A stretch of DNA of 64,000 nucleotides from an uncultured Alphaproteobacteria bacterium. Lineage in GTDB: Bacteria > Pseudomonadota > Alphaproteobacteria > Caulobacterales > Caulobacteraceae. Numbering within the stretch: position 1 is the stretch's first letter; each line of letters begins with the position of its first letter. The position numbers and the translations under genes are program-made. Location: the NCBI GenBank assembly GCA_903909375.1, contig CAIVVM010000052.1:1-64000 (forward strand), in the 5' to 3' direction. The notes below the pieces were generated by a model that saw only the letters and a list, made by a program, of their open reading frames with translations, was not told the DNA's origin and did no database searches. Positions 37,780 to 47,163 of the stretch are shown piece after piece.

Positions 37780-38130
37780 CTAGGCCTTGGCGTCGTTGGC
37801 AGGCGCGGGCTCGCCCTTGGCGCGAACGTCGGAAATCATCGCCTTCACCACCTTCACGGTGACGCCGGTGGCGATTTCCACGCCGACTTCCTTGTCCTCG
37901 ACGCGGACCACCTTGCCCATCAGGCCGGAAGACAGCACCACCTGATCGCCCCGCTTCAGGGCAGCCAGCATGGCCTGATGCAGCTTCATCCGCTTTTGCT
38001 GCGGACGGATCATCAGGAAGTAAAACAGCACGACCAGCGCCACGAGGGGCAGGAACTGTAGCAGCATGGCCTGGGTGCCACCTGTGGCGGCGGCGCCGGC
38101 GGCTTGAGCGTAGGCGGGGGTTGCGAACAT
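37780..38130 (-). CDS. yajC: Sec translocon accessory protein YajC
   Basis: 116 residues, one membrane helix (about 23-43, FLPLVALVVLFYFLMIRPQ) followed by the family block RPQQKRMKLHQAMLAALKRGDQVV and a cytosolic beta-strand domain. Interacts with SecDF. First gene of the operon; the DUF815 gene is divergent 119 bases away. Confidence 0.94.
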   Translation of the reverse strand: MFATPAYAQAAGAAATGGTQAMLLQFLPLVALVVLFYFLMIRPQQKRMKLHQAMLAALKRGDQVVLSSGLMGKVVRVEDKEVGVEIATGVTVKVVKAMISDVRAKGEPAPANDAKA

Positions 38131-38249
38131 GGCCTCTCCGAAATGGCGAGCAGGAACCGGGACACAAGACCCCCGGCGAAAGTCGGCGGAAGCTATGCGC
38201 AGCGCCCCGCTTTTGCAATGGAACCCGCTTGCCTCTATGGCGTCTTGGC

Positions 38250-39089
38250 ATGGAGATCGACCTGAATCCGCTTTTGACCCGCATTGCAGAGGCTCTGGAG
38301 CGCCTGGCGCCGCCGATTCCTTTGGAGGCCACCTTCGAGAATGGCCGCCTCTTCCGGCATGATCCGTCCACCGGCGCCTTTCATCCGGCGCCAGACTATC
38401 CCATGCCTCTGGCTGCGCTTGTGGGCATCGAGGTCCAGAAGGCCCGCTTCGTCGGAAACCTGGAGCGCTTCGCGAACGGCCTGCCGTTCAACCACGTCTT
38501 GCTGTGGGGGGTGCGAGGCACGGGCAAAAGCTCGCTGGCCAAGGCCGCATTTGCAGACGCCGCCGCCGGGCGCCCAGCCTTGCGGCTGGTGGAGATCGAC
38601 CGCGACCAGGTCAGCGCCCTGCCCGCCCTGTTCGATGCCCTGAGACGTCGCGAGGAGCGGTTTGTCGTCCTCTGTGACGATCTCTCCTTTGAGGAAGGCG
38701 CCTCTTCGGCCAAGGACCTGAAGTCAGCTCTGGAGGGCGGCGTATCCGGGCCGCCAGCCAATGTGCTGTTCGTCGCCACGTCCAACCGCCGCCACCTGAT
38801 GCCGCGCGGCCACGACGAAGACCGGGGCCTGATCGCGACCGCCGAGGACGCTGAGGAACAGGTCAGCGTCTCCGACCGCTTTGGCCTCTGGATCGGGTTT
38901 CCGCCCATGGATCAGCCGACCTATCTGGCCGCCGTCCAGGGCTATGCCGAACGCTATGGCCTGGCGACGCCCGATCTCGACCGGCGCGCCCTGCAATGGT
39001 CACAGTTGCGCGGCGCAAGGTCCGGCCGCGTGGCGTGGCAGTTCATCCGCGATCTGGCGGGAGAGCAGGGTAAGCCACTGCCTCTTTAG
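38250..39089 (+). CDS. DUF815 AAA-type ATPase
   Basis: 279 residues. Walker A LWGVRGTGKSS is at 86-95 and Walker B-like FVVLCDDLSFE near 150; the sensor region is VLFVATSNRRHLMP. DUF815 proteins are single AAA+ domain ATPases with unknown partners. ATG 38250 gives MEIDLNPLLTRIAEALERL; the longer frame upstream overlaps the divergent yajC promoter. The stop overlaps the dipM stop by 4 bases (convergent). Confidence 0.87.
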   Translation: MEIDLNPLLTRIAEALERLAPPIPLEATFENGRLFRHDPSTGAFHPAPDYPMPLAALVGIEVQKARFVGNLERFANGLPFNHVLLWGVRGTGKSSLAKAAFADAAAGRPALRLVEIDRDQVSALPALFDALRRREERFVVLCDDLSFEEGASSAKDLKSALEGGVSGPPANVLFVATSNRRHLMPRGHDEDRGLIATAEDAEEQVSVSDRFGLWIGFPPMDQPTYLAAVQGYAERYGLATPDLDRRALQWSQLRGARSGRVAWQFIRDLAGEQGKPLPL

Positions 39090-40681
39090 CGCGGCAACAC
39101 CAATCCCGGGTCAATCGGTCGCGCCCGTTCCTGCGGCGTGGCGGCGTAGCGGATTTCAAAATGCAGCTGGGGTTCGGAAACTCCGCCTGAAGATCCGGCC
39201 TGGCCGATCTCCTGGCCCTGGCTGACCTTCTGCTGCATCCGCACCCCGACCCGGGACAGATGGCCATAGGCGGTCACCCACCCGTCAGCATGCTTGACCA
39301 GCACCAGGTTACCGAAGCCGGGCACCTGATCTCCGGCATAGACCACGTCGCCGTCGGCGGCCGAACGAACGGGATCGCCTACGTTGGCGCGGATATTCAA
39401 CCCGTCATTGCGTTGACTGGGCCCTTTCGCTCCGAAGCCGGAGATGATTTCGCCCCGAATCGGCCAGGCGAACCGACCGGCGCCCATCTGGGTGATCTGG
39501 GCGTCGCTGACCGGGGCGCTCGCCACCGGCGCACCGTTGACCGTGCCCTGGGGGGTGAACGTCTGGGGCGGTGGCCGCGAGGGCCGGCGCGGTGGCGGCA
39601 CATAGGGTTGGGGCGCGGCAGGAAGGCCCGCTCCGGGTATATCCGGGGTGCGGGAGGGCGCCGGCGACTCCTGAACCGGGGACGGCGTGCGGGGCGTCGA
39701 CTGCTGAACACTTTCCGGCGCGGGATCGGCAATCGGACCGCGATCCCTGTAACCCGCCGGCAGGCGCAGTTTCCGGCCAGGCGCCACAGAGGCTCCGCGT
39801 CGCAGACCGTTCGCAGCCCTGAGCTTGTCGACACTCACCCCAAACCGCTGCGCGATCTCCGCCAGGGTGTCGCCACGACCGACCAAATAGGCCTTCGCCG
39901 AGCCGCCGGGGCCCCGGATCGTCTGACCAGGCTGGAGCGGGTACGGCTTCTTCAGCTTGTTGATCCGCGCCAGATCATCGATCTCGCTGTCCAGCCGACG
40001 CGCAATCTTCTCGAGGGTGTCACCCTTCCTGACGCGGTAGGTGGCGCCAGGCGTTTCCACGTTCACAACCCGACCGGTAACCGAGCGCCCGGAAACCGGG
40101 GCTTCCTGCGCTTCTGGCGCGGTGATGCGACTGGATGGCCTTAGCTTGCGCTCGACCGGCGGCGCCGCTTCCTCAGCCGGCGCGTTCGCCTCGCCCGCAC
40201 CGGGAATGGTCAGCTTGCGCCCCGGCGTCAGCGCCGAACTCCGGCCCATGTCGTTGGCCGCGCGAAGGGCTTCTACGGTCGTGTCCAGGCGTTTGGCGAT
40301 GGCGAACAGCGTGTCTCCGGACTTCACGACATAGCTATCCGGCGCACCCCTCGACGAGGTCCGCGCTGTCGATTTCGCCGCTGGCTTTGACGCGGCCGTC
40401 GGGCCCTTGATGACCTGTCCGGGCATCAGTCGATACGGCTTCTTCAGGCCGTTGAGCCTGGCCAATTCCTCGATGTCACTATCGAGTTTGCTTGCGATCT
40501 CGGCCAGCGTGTCGCCGCGCTTCACCGTATAGGTCCCCGGCGCGCCGGTGCGCGCCGCAGCATCCACCCCGACCACACTGGGCGCATCAGTCGCCGCCTG
40601 GGCCACGCCCACGCCAGCCAGCGTCTGCAAGGCCGCGCCGGCCAGAAGGATCAGGGCAATTCGTCTAAGGTGCTGCGTCAT
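39086..40681 (-). CDS. dipM: DipM-like LysM/LytM cell-division factor
   Basis: 531 residues. Signal peptide (1-29), four LysM peptidoglycan-binding repeats (about 50-93, 116-160, 213-257, 263-308), a Pro-rich linker and a C-terminal LytM/M23 domain (about 405-520). The first zinc-ligand position of M23 peptidases is Asn (RNDG, 425) while YGHL (His474) and QLHFEI (His507) remain, so the domain should be inactive, as in DipM of Caulobacter, which activates amidases at the division site and holds the envelope layers together. Its neighbourhood with pcm, surE and serS matches. Confidence 0.85.
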   Translation of the reverse strand: MTQHLRRIALILLAGAALQTLAGVGVAQAATDAPSVVGVDAAARTGAPGTYTVKRGDTLAEIASKLDSDIEELARLNGLKKPYRLMPGQVIKGPTAASKPAAKSTARTSSRGAPDSYVVKSGDTLFAIAKRLDTTVEALRAANDMGRSSALTPGRKLTIPGAGEANAPAEEAAPPVERKLRPSSRITAPEAQEAPVSGRSVTGRVVNVETPGATYRVRKGDTLEKIARRLDSEIDDLARINKLKKPYPLQPGQTIRGPGGSAKAYLVGRGDTLAEIAQRFGVSVDKLRAANGLRRGASVAPGRKLRLPAGYRDRGPIADPAPESVQQSTPRTPSPVQESPAPSRTPDIPGAGLPAAPQPYVPPPRRPSRPPPQTFTPQGTVNGAPVASAPVSDAQITQMGAGRFAWPIRGEIISGFGAKGPSQRNDGLNIRANVGDPVRSAADGDVVYAGDQVPGFGNLVLVKHADGWVTAYGHLSRVGVRMQQKVSQGQEIGQAGSSGGVSEPQLHFEIRYAATPQERARPIDPGLVLPR

Positions 40682-40784
40682 CGCCGCTCCGGGGTGGTGA
40701 CAAAGAATCGTCGGGGCGTCCGTGGGGATCATGGCTGTGAGCCCACGCCCACGCCAACCCACAATCCACCCCAACACGAAAAGG

Positions 40785-41441
40785 TCAGAGCTCCTTGGCC
40801 ACGCCATCCAGCAACGGCACAAAACGGACATCGATCAGGTCTTCGATCTGAAACCCTCCCTGCCCGTCTCCAGTATAGCGGCGCAGCACCTGGACAGGTC
40901 CCTTGCCGATCGGCGCCACCAGGATTCCGGTGGGCTTCAGTTGAGTGAGAAGAGCCTTGGGCTCATCTGGCGCCGCGGCTGTGACCATAATGCGGTCAAA
41001 AGGCGCCTGCTCCGGCCATCCTTCGCCACCATCACCAAACCGGGTGATCACATTGGTGAGGCCCAGCTCCTTGAAACGGCCCGCAGCCTCCTGCATCAGG
41101 GTGCGATAACGCTCAACCGTATAGACCAGACGCGCCAGCTTCGAGAGCACGGTAGTCTGGTAGCCGCTGCCGGTGCCGATCTCGAGCACGCGGTCGCGCC
41201 GATCAATCTTCAGCGCCTGGCTCATCAGACCCACCACGAACGGCTGGCTGATCGTCTGGCCGCAGGCGATGGGCAGTGCGGAATCCTCAAACGCCCGGTC
41301 CTTGAACAGCGCCTGGGTGAAGAGCGGCCGGGGCGTCGTCTCGATCGCGTTCAGCACCTTGGGCTCGGTCACGCCCTGCGACCGCAGCGCCAGGATCAGG
41401 CGCGCCATCTGCGTCTCGGGACTGTCTGGTGCGTCCGTCAT
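40785..41441 (-). CDS. pcm: Protein-L-isoaspartate O-methyltransferase
   Basis: 218-residue SAM-dependent enzyme that repairs isoaspartyl residues in aged proteins. Motif I VLEIGTGSGYQTTVLS and FEDSALPIACGQTISQPFVVG with the family Q-T-I-S-Q-P are present. It lies 3 bases after surE (surE stop, pcm start), the conserved stationary-phase survival pair. Confidence 0.95.
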   Translation of the reverse strand: MTDAPDSPETQMARLILALRSQGVTEPKVLNAIETTPRPLFTQALFKDRAFEDSALPIACGQTISQPFVVGLMSQALKIDRRDRVLEIGTGSGYQTTVLSKLARLVYTVERYRTLMQEAAGRFKELGLTNVITRFGDGGEGWPEQAPFDRIMVTAAAPDEPKALLTQLKPTGILVAPIGKGPVQVLRRYTGDGQGGFQIEDLIDVRFVPLLDGVAKEL

Positions 41442-41444
41442 GAC

Positions 41445-42218
41445 TCAGAGCTTCGGCGGAGCCCCGCCCAGCTGACCCTTGAGGTCATGGACGGTCTTCT
41501 GGTGCGTCAGGTCGATATGCAACGGCGTCACCGAGATCTTGCCGTCGTAGAGCGCGCGCAGGTCGGTGCCGACCGGCGGGCTGGAGCGCAGCGGCTTGAA
41601 ACCCACCCAATAGTACTCCCGCCCGCGCAGGTCCGTGCGCTTCTCGTTGTGGCGGATCTGGAAGTCGCGGAAGCCCTGCCGGGTGACCTCGACCTCCTTG
41701 ATGTCCTTCACATCGCCGTTCGGAAAATTGATGTTCAGCACGACGTCTTTCGGCCAGCCTATTTCCACCAGTCGCTTGATGATCCCCGGGCCAAAGGTTT
41801 CGGCGGCCTCGAAGCTGGTTCCAGGCTCGTAGAAGCCCATCTGCGACAGGGCGATGGAGGGCACGCCCAGCGCCATCCCCTCGATGGCGCCCGCCACCGT
41901 CCCAGACATGGTCACGTCTTCCGCCAGATTCGCGCCCCGGTTCACACCGGAGAGCACAAGATCCGGCCGCTTGCCCACAATCAGGTCATTCACGCCCAGC
42001 ATGACGCAATCCGTCGGTGTACCCGTGGTCGCGAACCGACGCTCGGCCAGTTGCCTCACGCGGATCGGATCGGCCAGGGTCAGGGCGCGGCTCGCGCCGG
42101 ACTGCTCATATTCCGGCGCGCACACCCACACGTCGTCGGTCAGCCTGGCGGCGATCCGCTCGAGGGCCTCCAGCCCATCGGCATGGATCCCGTCATCATT
42201 GGTGATGAGGATCCTCAC
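41445..42218 (-). CDS. surE: 5'/3'-nucleotidase SurE
   Basis: 257 residues, beginning [15 protein letters not shown] with metal-binding Asp8 and Asp9; [22 protein letters not shown] provides the other metal site residues. Hydrolyses nucleoside monophosphates, more active in stationary phase. It starts inside the serS stop region (4-base overlap) and precedes pcm. Confidence 0.96.
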   Translation of the reverse strand: MRILITNDDGIHADGLEALERIAARLTDDVWVCAPEYEQSGASRALTLADPIRVRQLAERRFATTGTPTDCVMLGVNDLIVGKRPDLVLSGVNRGANLAEDVTMSGTVAGAIEGMALGVPSIALSQMGFYEPGTSFEAAETFGPGIIKRLVEIGWPKDVVLNINFPNGDVKDIKEVEVTRQGFRDFQIRHNEKRTDLRGREYYWVGFKPLRSSPPVGTDLRALYDGKISVTPLHIDLTHQKTVHDLKGQLGGAPPKL

Positions 42219-43495
42219 GCCTTCCCCCCGATGTGCGTGACGCCCGGCATGTAGGCGTGCAGGGCCTGGGGGATGGCGATCCGGCCGTTCTCGTCCTGAT
42301 AGTTCTCCATGATCGCCACCAGGGTGCGTCCTACGGCGAGGCCGGATCCGTTCAGGGTATGGACAAACCGCGTGCCCTTTTCGCCTGCCTTCTTGGCGCG
42401 GGCATCCATGCGCCGCGCCTGGAAATCTCCGCAGTTGGAGCAGGAGCTGATCTCGCGATACTTGCCCTGCGACGGTAGCCAGACCTCGAGGTCATAGGTC
42501 TTGCGGGCGCCAAAGCCCATATCGCCGTTGCATAGCAGCATCGTGCGGAACGGCAGGTCGAGCCGCTTCAGCACGGCCTCGGCGCACCCCACCATCCGCT
42601 CATGCTCGGCCTCGGATAGTTCCGGCGCCACGATGGAGACCAGCTCGACCTTGTAGAACTGGTGCTGCCGGATCATCCCGCGCGTATCGCGCCCCGAGGC
42701 GCCTGCCTCCGACCGGAAGCAGGGCGTCAGCGCGGTGAAGCGGAGCGGCAAGTCTTCCTCGGGCACGATCTGGCCCATCACCAGACTGGTCAGCGGCACC
42801 TCCGCCGTCGGGATCAGCCAGCGGCCGTCAGTGGTCTGGAACAGGTCCTCGGCGAACTTCGGCAGCTTGTCGGTACCGTAGGCCGCGGCGTCATTCACCA
42901 GCAGCGGCGGCGAGACTTCCAGGTATCCATGCTCGCGCGTCTGCAGATCCAGCATGAACTGGCCCAGCGCCCGTTCCAGTCGCGCCAGCTCACCCTTCAG
43001 CACCGAAAACCGCGCGCCGCTCATCCGCACGGCGGCCTCGAAATCCAGCAGGCCGGACATCTCACCGAGATCGACGTGGTCGCGCGGGTTGGCGATGGCG
43101 AAGGGTTCGCCCCAGCGCCGCACCTCGACATTGTCCTGCTCGTCGGCGCCAACCGGCACATCCGGCGCGGGGAGATTGGGCAAACTGGCCAGGATGTCGT
43201 GCAGCGCCTCGCCCGCCGCGCGCTCGGCCTCGGCCTGCTCGACCAGAACACCCTTGAGGCCCTCGACCACCGCCATCAGACGCGCGGCTTCGGCCTCATC
43301 CTTTCGACCCTTGGCCTGGCCGATCTGCTTGGAAGCGTCGTTGCGCTCGGCCTGGGCCGTCTGTCCCGCCGTTTGGGCCGCCCGCAGCCTCGCGTCCAGT
43401 TCGAGGATCTTCGACACCTGTCCTGACAGCCCCTTCACCGCCCAGGCCTGCTCGTACAGCTCGGGCTTTTCGCGAAGGGCTCGGATATCGTGCAT
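42215..43495 (-). CDS. serS: Serine-tRNA ligase
   Basis: 426-residue class II aminoacyl-tRNA synthetase. An N-terminal coiled coil (about 28-100, tRNA-binding) precedes the catalytic domain with motif 2 [17 protein letters not shown] and motif 3 [18 protein letters not shown]. Complete. Upstream of surE in the same strand. Confidence 0.97.
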   Translation of the reverse strand: MHDIRALREKPELYEQAWAVKGLSGQVSKILELDARLRAAQTAGQTAQAERNDASKQIGQAKGRKDEAEAARLMAVVEGLKGVLVEQAEAERAAGEALHDILASLPNLPAPDVPVGADEQDNVEVRRWGEPFAIANPRDHVDLGEMSGLLDFEAAVRMSGARFSVLKGELARLERALGQFMLDLQTREHGYLEVSPPLLVNDAAAYGTDKLPKFAEDLFQTTDGRWLIPTAEVPLTSLVMGQIVPEEDLPLRFTALTPCFRSEAGASGRDTRGMIRQHQFYKVELVSIVAPELSEAEHERMVGCAEAVLKRLDLPFRTMLLCNGDMGFGARKTYDLEVWLPSQGKYREISSCSNCGDFQARRMDARAKKAGEKGTRFVHTLNGSGLAVGRTLVAIMENYQDENGRIAIPQALHAYMPGVTHIGGKA

Positions 43496-43585
43496 GGTGT
43501 CCGCTTTGGGGCTAGGCGGCTCTCTCTAGAGCGCGTCGGACAGGGCGCCAACCTCCCCCATCGCTTGCAAGGTGGCCGGAACAGG

Positions 43586-44470
43586 TCAGCTCAGCGCCAT
43601 GTCCGTGCCCGCTGCCGCGTCTTCCTTCTTCCGCCGCAGTTCGATCAGCTTCACGCAGCCGACGGAGGCGAAATAGAGGGCGATGATCGGCACGGCGAGC
43701 AGCAGCTGGCTGATCGGGTCCGGCGGCGTCACCACAGCGGCCACCACCACCACACCGAGCACGGCATAGCGCCAGCCCTTCCACAGCATCGCCGAGTTCA
43801 CGATCCCCGCCAGCCCCAGCAGCGTCAGCACCACCGGCAGCTGGAAGCAGAGGCCGAACGCCAGCAGGAGCGTCGTCACCAGGGTCAGATAGTCCGACAC
43901 CTTGGGCAACAGCTCCACCGCGATGCCCGCACCCATGATCTGCTGGCTCAGCGAGAACCACAGAACGAAGGGCAAGATGATGTAGTAGACCAGCGCCCCG
44001 CCCAGGGTGAACAGGGCCGGCGCAGCCAGCAGGAATGGCAGGAATGCAAAGCGTTCGCGCTTGTAGAGACCCGGCGCCACGAAAGCGTAGACCTGCCAGG
44101 CCAGCACCGGAAACGACAGCACCACAGCGCCAAAGCCAGCCAGTTTCAGCTTGGTGAAAAAGAACTCCAGCGGCGCGGTGAACATCAGCCGAAGATCGCC
44201 GGTGGCGGCCGGAGCTTCCTTCAGGCCGATCAGCACAAACAGCAGATCGAAGGGGCCGGTAGCCGCTCCACCCTTGGAGTCGGCATACATCTGCGCCGCC
44301 ATCTGGAAGGGGTGCAGAAGGAACAGATAGATCGGGGCGGCAAAAGCAAAGCAGATGATGAATGCGACCACGATGGCCACCACACAGATGATCAGGCGGC
44401 TGCGCAGCTCCACCAGATGATCCATCAGCGGCGCGCGTGACGCCTCGATCTCGTCCTCGTCCACGCTCAT
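43586..44470 (-). CDS. tatC: Sec-independent protein translocase TatC
   Basis: 294 residues with six membrane helices. The N-terminal block LMDHLVELRSRLI (conserved Glu for signal recognition) and the F-x-x-x-x-K/R-x-E periplasmic region EFFFTKLKLAG are visible; P-V-V-L and the C-terminal KKEDAA tail follow. Start overlaps the tatB stop by one base. Confidence 0.95.
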   Translation of the reverse strand: MSVDEDEIEASRAPLMDHLVELRSRLIICVVAIVVAFIICFAFAAPIYLFLLHPFQMAAQMYADSKGGAATGPFDLLFVLIGLKEAPAATGDLRLMFTAPLEFFFTKLKLAGFGAVVLSFPVLAWQVYAFVAPGLYKRERFAFLPFLLAAPALFTLGGALVYYIILPFVLWFSLSQQIMGAGIAVELLPKVSDYLTLVTTLLLAFGLCFQLPVVLTLLGLAGIVNSAMLWKGWRYAVLGVVVVAAVVTPPDPISQLLLAVPIIALYFASVGCVKLIELRRKKEDAAAGTDMALS

Positions 44471-44955
44471 CAGCCCGCCTCGACCGTCTTGGGCGCGCGC
44501 TTGCGACGCTTGGGCGCAGCTTCGACCACCGTGGCTTCAGCCGACGCCAGCGCCTTCTTGCGCGGTTTGCGGGCAGGCTTGGCGACTTCGGATATCTCCA
44601 CCGGCGGCGGCTCCGGCGTCTCATATTGATAGCTCATCGGCGGATGCAGCTGCACGCCCACATCGGCCATGCTCTGCTCGATCTCACCCACGGTGGAGCG
44701 CATCGCCTCATCGTGATCGGCCATGTCGGCAAACTGGCCGCGGCGCATGGCCTCGACCTCCTTGCGCAGTTCGTCCAGTTCGGTCTGGCGCGCCATCTCG
44801 TCAAAGCTGGCCCGGAACTCCGACGCCATGCCGCGCAGCTTGGCCATGAACTGACCGAACCGGCGAAGAAGAACGGGTAGATCCTTCGGGCCCACGACGA
44901 TCAACGCAACTATGGCGATGACCACGAGCTCTGACATGCCGACTTCGGGGAGCAT
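44470..44955 (-). CDS. tatB: Sec-independent protein translocase TatB
   Basis: 161 residues: short N-terminal helix MLPEVGMSELVVIAIVALIVVGPKDLP with the E-x-x-x-x-x-x-x-x-x-x-x-G-P pattern, an amphipathic helix (LRRFGQFMAKLRGMASEF) and a Lys/Pro-rich C-terminus. With TatC it forms the twin-arginine signal receptor. Confidence 0.94.
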   Translation of the reverse strand: MLPEVGMSELVVIAIVALIVVGPKDLPVLLRRFGQFMAKLRGMASEFRASFDEMARQTELDELRKEVEAMRRGQFADMADHDEAMRSTVGEIEQSMADVGVQLHPPMSYQYETPEPPPVEISEVAKPARKPRKKALASAEATVVEAAPKRRKRAPKTVEAG

Positions 44956-45029
44956 GGCTGCGGCCTAAAACAGAAGCGCCGGCCGCAATCAAGGCGGGCC
45001 GGCGCGAAATGGTGGAAAAGCGTCTGGCC

Positions 45030-45236
45030 TCAGCCGCGCGCGCTGTCTTTTTCGTCCTTCGGAAGCGTCGGGGCCTTGGCCTCCTCTGTGGCGTCCTCGC
45101 CCTTCAGGCCATCGCGGAACGCACGAATACCCTTGGCGGTGTCACCCATGATGCCGGAAATCTTGCCGCGCCCGCCAAACAGCAGAAGCGCGACCACGAC
45201 GATGGCGGCGATGTGCCAGATACTGAACGCGCCCAT
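45030..45236 (-). CDS. tatA: Sec-independent protein translocase TatA
   Basis: 68 residues: one N-terminal helix MGAFSIWHIAAIVVVALLLFGGRGKISG with the F-G hinge then an amphipathic helix and a charged tail. Pore-forming Tat component. First gene of tatA-tatB-tatC; 74 bases separate it from tatB. Confidence 0.94.
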   Translation of the reverse strand: MGAFSIWHIAAIVVVALLLFGGRGKISGIMGDTAKGIRAFRDGLKGEDATEEAKAPTLPKDEKDSARG

Positions 45237-45338
45237 GGGCCGAACTCTCCTTGCGCGGGGCCAGATCGCCGCCGCCCGATAACTTTAGAGGCTATATAGT
45301 CCGTCTGCCGTCGTCACGCCAATGGTGAGGCATGTGCA

Positions 45339-45983
45339 CTACGAAGTTCCCTCGTTGTCGCCCAGAAAATCGACGTGGAACTCGGGCGCGTCTGCGTCCA
45401 GCGGATCTTCGTCCAAAGTTGGCGCATTGGGGTCAGGCACGGCGAAGTCTGGCGGAAGATCCATTGACAACAGGCCCGCCGTCTTCATCTCCGACAGCCC
45501 CGGCAAGTCCGTCAGACTGGCCAGTCCATAGTGCTCCAGGAAGCCGTCGGTGGTGCCATAGGTCACCGGCCGTCCCGGCGAGCGCCGACGACCGCGCATC
45601 CGCACCAGCCCCAGTTCCAGCAGCACATCCAGCGTGCCGCGGCTGGCCTGCACGCCGCGTACCGATTCGATCTCCGCCCGCGTCACCGGCTGATGATAGG
45701 CGATGATCGCCAGCGTTTCCTGGGCCGCCTTCGATAGCCGCCGCGGCTCCTCGCGCTCCTCGGTCATCAGCCAGGCCAGATCCTGAGCGGTCTGGAACCG
45801 CCAGGCGTTGGCGACACAGGCCAACACCACGCCGCGCCCCTCATATTGCGCCACAAGCTCGGCCAGCGCCCCGGCCACGTCGGCCCCCTCTGGCAACCGC
45901 CGCGCCAGATCACTCTCGCTCAGCGGCCCGGCGGCGGCAAACAACAGCGCCTCGATCTCGCGGGCGGTCGCAACGTCGGTCAT
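45339..45983 (-). CDS. scpB: Segregation and condensation protein B
   Basis: 214 residues: two winged-helix domains. EIEALLFAAAGPLSESDLARRL is the family start, KAAQETLAIIAYHQPVTRAEIESVRGV its central signature. Forms with ScpA the kleisin complex of the bacterial SMC condensin. ATG 45983 begins MTDVATAREIE. scpA and scpB usually touch or overlap; here a ~280-bp palindromic repeat separates them. Confidence 0.95.
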   Translation of the reverse strand: MTDVATAREIEALLFAAAGPLSESDLARRLPEGADVAGALAELVAQYEGRGVVLACVANAWRFQTAQDLAWLMTEEREEPRRLSKAAQETLAIIAYHQPVTRAEIESVRGVQASRGTLDVLLELGLVRMRGRRRSPGRPVTYGTTDGFLEHYGLASLTDLPGLSEMKTAGLLSMDLPPDFAVPDPNAPTLDEDPLDADAPEFHVDFLGDNEGTS

Positions 45984-46028
45984 CCCCGGCTCCACCGCTT
46001 AGCCAAGGGAAGCGCTGGACAACCTCTC

Positions 46029-46309
46029 TCCTCCCCCGTCGGGTTATCAACTTCACGGATCTCTGGGACATCCGTAAAATCAGCGACTTGAGACGTCGCC
46101 CTTCTCCCCTTGTGGGAGAAGGTGGCAGGCGAAGCCTGACGGATGAGGGGTCGATAGACCTTCCGGCAGAAAGCGTTGTTTCCTTCTCGGGATTCGCCGC
46201 GCGACCCCTCATCCGAGCCGCTCTCGCGGCCCACCTTCTCCCACAAGGGGCGAAGGGCAAGCCCGGGCCTTAACGAAGTCCGTGACATCAGTAATCCGAC
46301 GGGGGCGGA
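46029..46309. repeat. Large imperfect palindromic repeat between scpA and scpB
   Basis: Core arms 46098-46153 and 46200-46256 are near-perfect complements (CTTCTCCCCTTGTGGGAGAAG ... GGATGAGGGGTCG type; one arm also contains its own hairpin). Outer arms 46031-46062 and 46272-46307 pair through CCCCCGTCGG, GATTA/GTTA and TCACGGA. The centre 46154-46199 is unpaired. The unit has no ORF and looks like a miniature or BIME-type element. Confidence 0.85.
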
Positions 46310-46353
46310 GAAGGGCGCCAATAGATCCGGCAGACAGGACAGGGCTATCGATC

Positions 46354-47163
46354 TCATGCGACATCCGCGCCCTTCCGCGCCCGAAGGTAGATGTCGGCAA
46401 ACGCCTCAAGCTGGCGCGCCTCCATATCGCCTTCCTTGACCAGTTCCAGGCTCGCCGACAACGTCGACGCCAGATAGGACGCCCGGCTGGGCCCCGCCGT
46501 CGGCGTGCCCGCCGGCGCGATGCCGTTCAGCGCCGTCCACCGGTCCAGATCGGGCAACAGGCGACGCAGACGCTCGCGGGCGTCCTCAAGCGGATAGGCT
46601 ACCGGGGCGGCGGGCTTGTAGCTGCGCTGCGCTTCCTTCTGGCGCTGGCCGATGTAGGCGCTCATCAGTCCATAGAGATCGCCTTCAAACTGGCCCGACG
46701 GGATGATCCGGATCGCCTCCGGGTCTCCGCGCCCGAAAACGTCGCGCTTCAGCTGCGCCCCCGTCAATAAGCGCTCGGCCGCCTCACGCATCGCCTCCAG
46801 CTTGGCCAGCCGGAACGCAAGCCGCGCGGCGATCTCCTCGGCGGGCGCTTCCTCGGGGCGCGGTTGATCAACCTTTGGCAACAGCAGCCGGGACTTGAGG
46901 TAGGCCAGCCAGGCCGCCATCACCAGATAGTCCGCCGCCAGCGAGAACCGGCGTCGCCGCGCGTCCTGCACGAAGGCCAGATACTGATCCGCAAGCTTCA
47001 GGATCGAGAGCTGCAGCAGATCCACCTTCTGGCTGCGCGCCAGGGCCAGCAGGACGTGCAATGGGCCCTCGTAGCCCTCCAGATCGATGATCAGCGCCTC
47101 GCCGTCCTCCGCGGCAGTCACTGCAGCGGCAAAATCCAGGGAGGGCTGGAAGCCTTGGCTCAT
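46354..47163 (-). CDS. scpA: Segregation and condensation protein A (kleisin)
   Basis: 269 residues; the block IIDLEGYEGPLHVLLALARSQKVDLLQLSILKLADQYL near the N-terminus is the SMC-binding kleisin motif, and a C-terminal winged-helix segment ends the protein. ATG 47163 overlaps the nagZ stop (ATGA), so scpA is coupled to nagZ; a start three codons earlier is possible. Confidence 0.95.
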   Translation of the reverse strand: MSQGFQPSLDFAAAVTAAEDGEALIIDLEGYEGPLHVLLALARSQKVDLLQLSILKLADQYLAFVQDARRRRFSLAADYLVMAAWLAYLKSRLLLPKVDQPRPEEAPAEEIAARLAFRLAKLEAMREAAERLLTGAQLKRDVFGRGDPEAIRIIPSGQFEGDLYGLMSAYIGQRQKEAQRSYKPAAPVAYPLEDARERLRRLLPDLDRWTALNGIAPAGTPTAGPSRASYLASTLSASLELVKEGDMEARQLEAFADIYLRARKGADVA

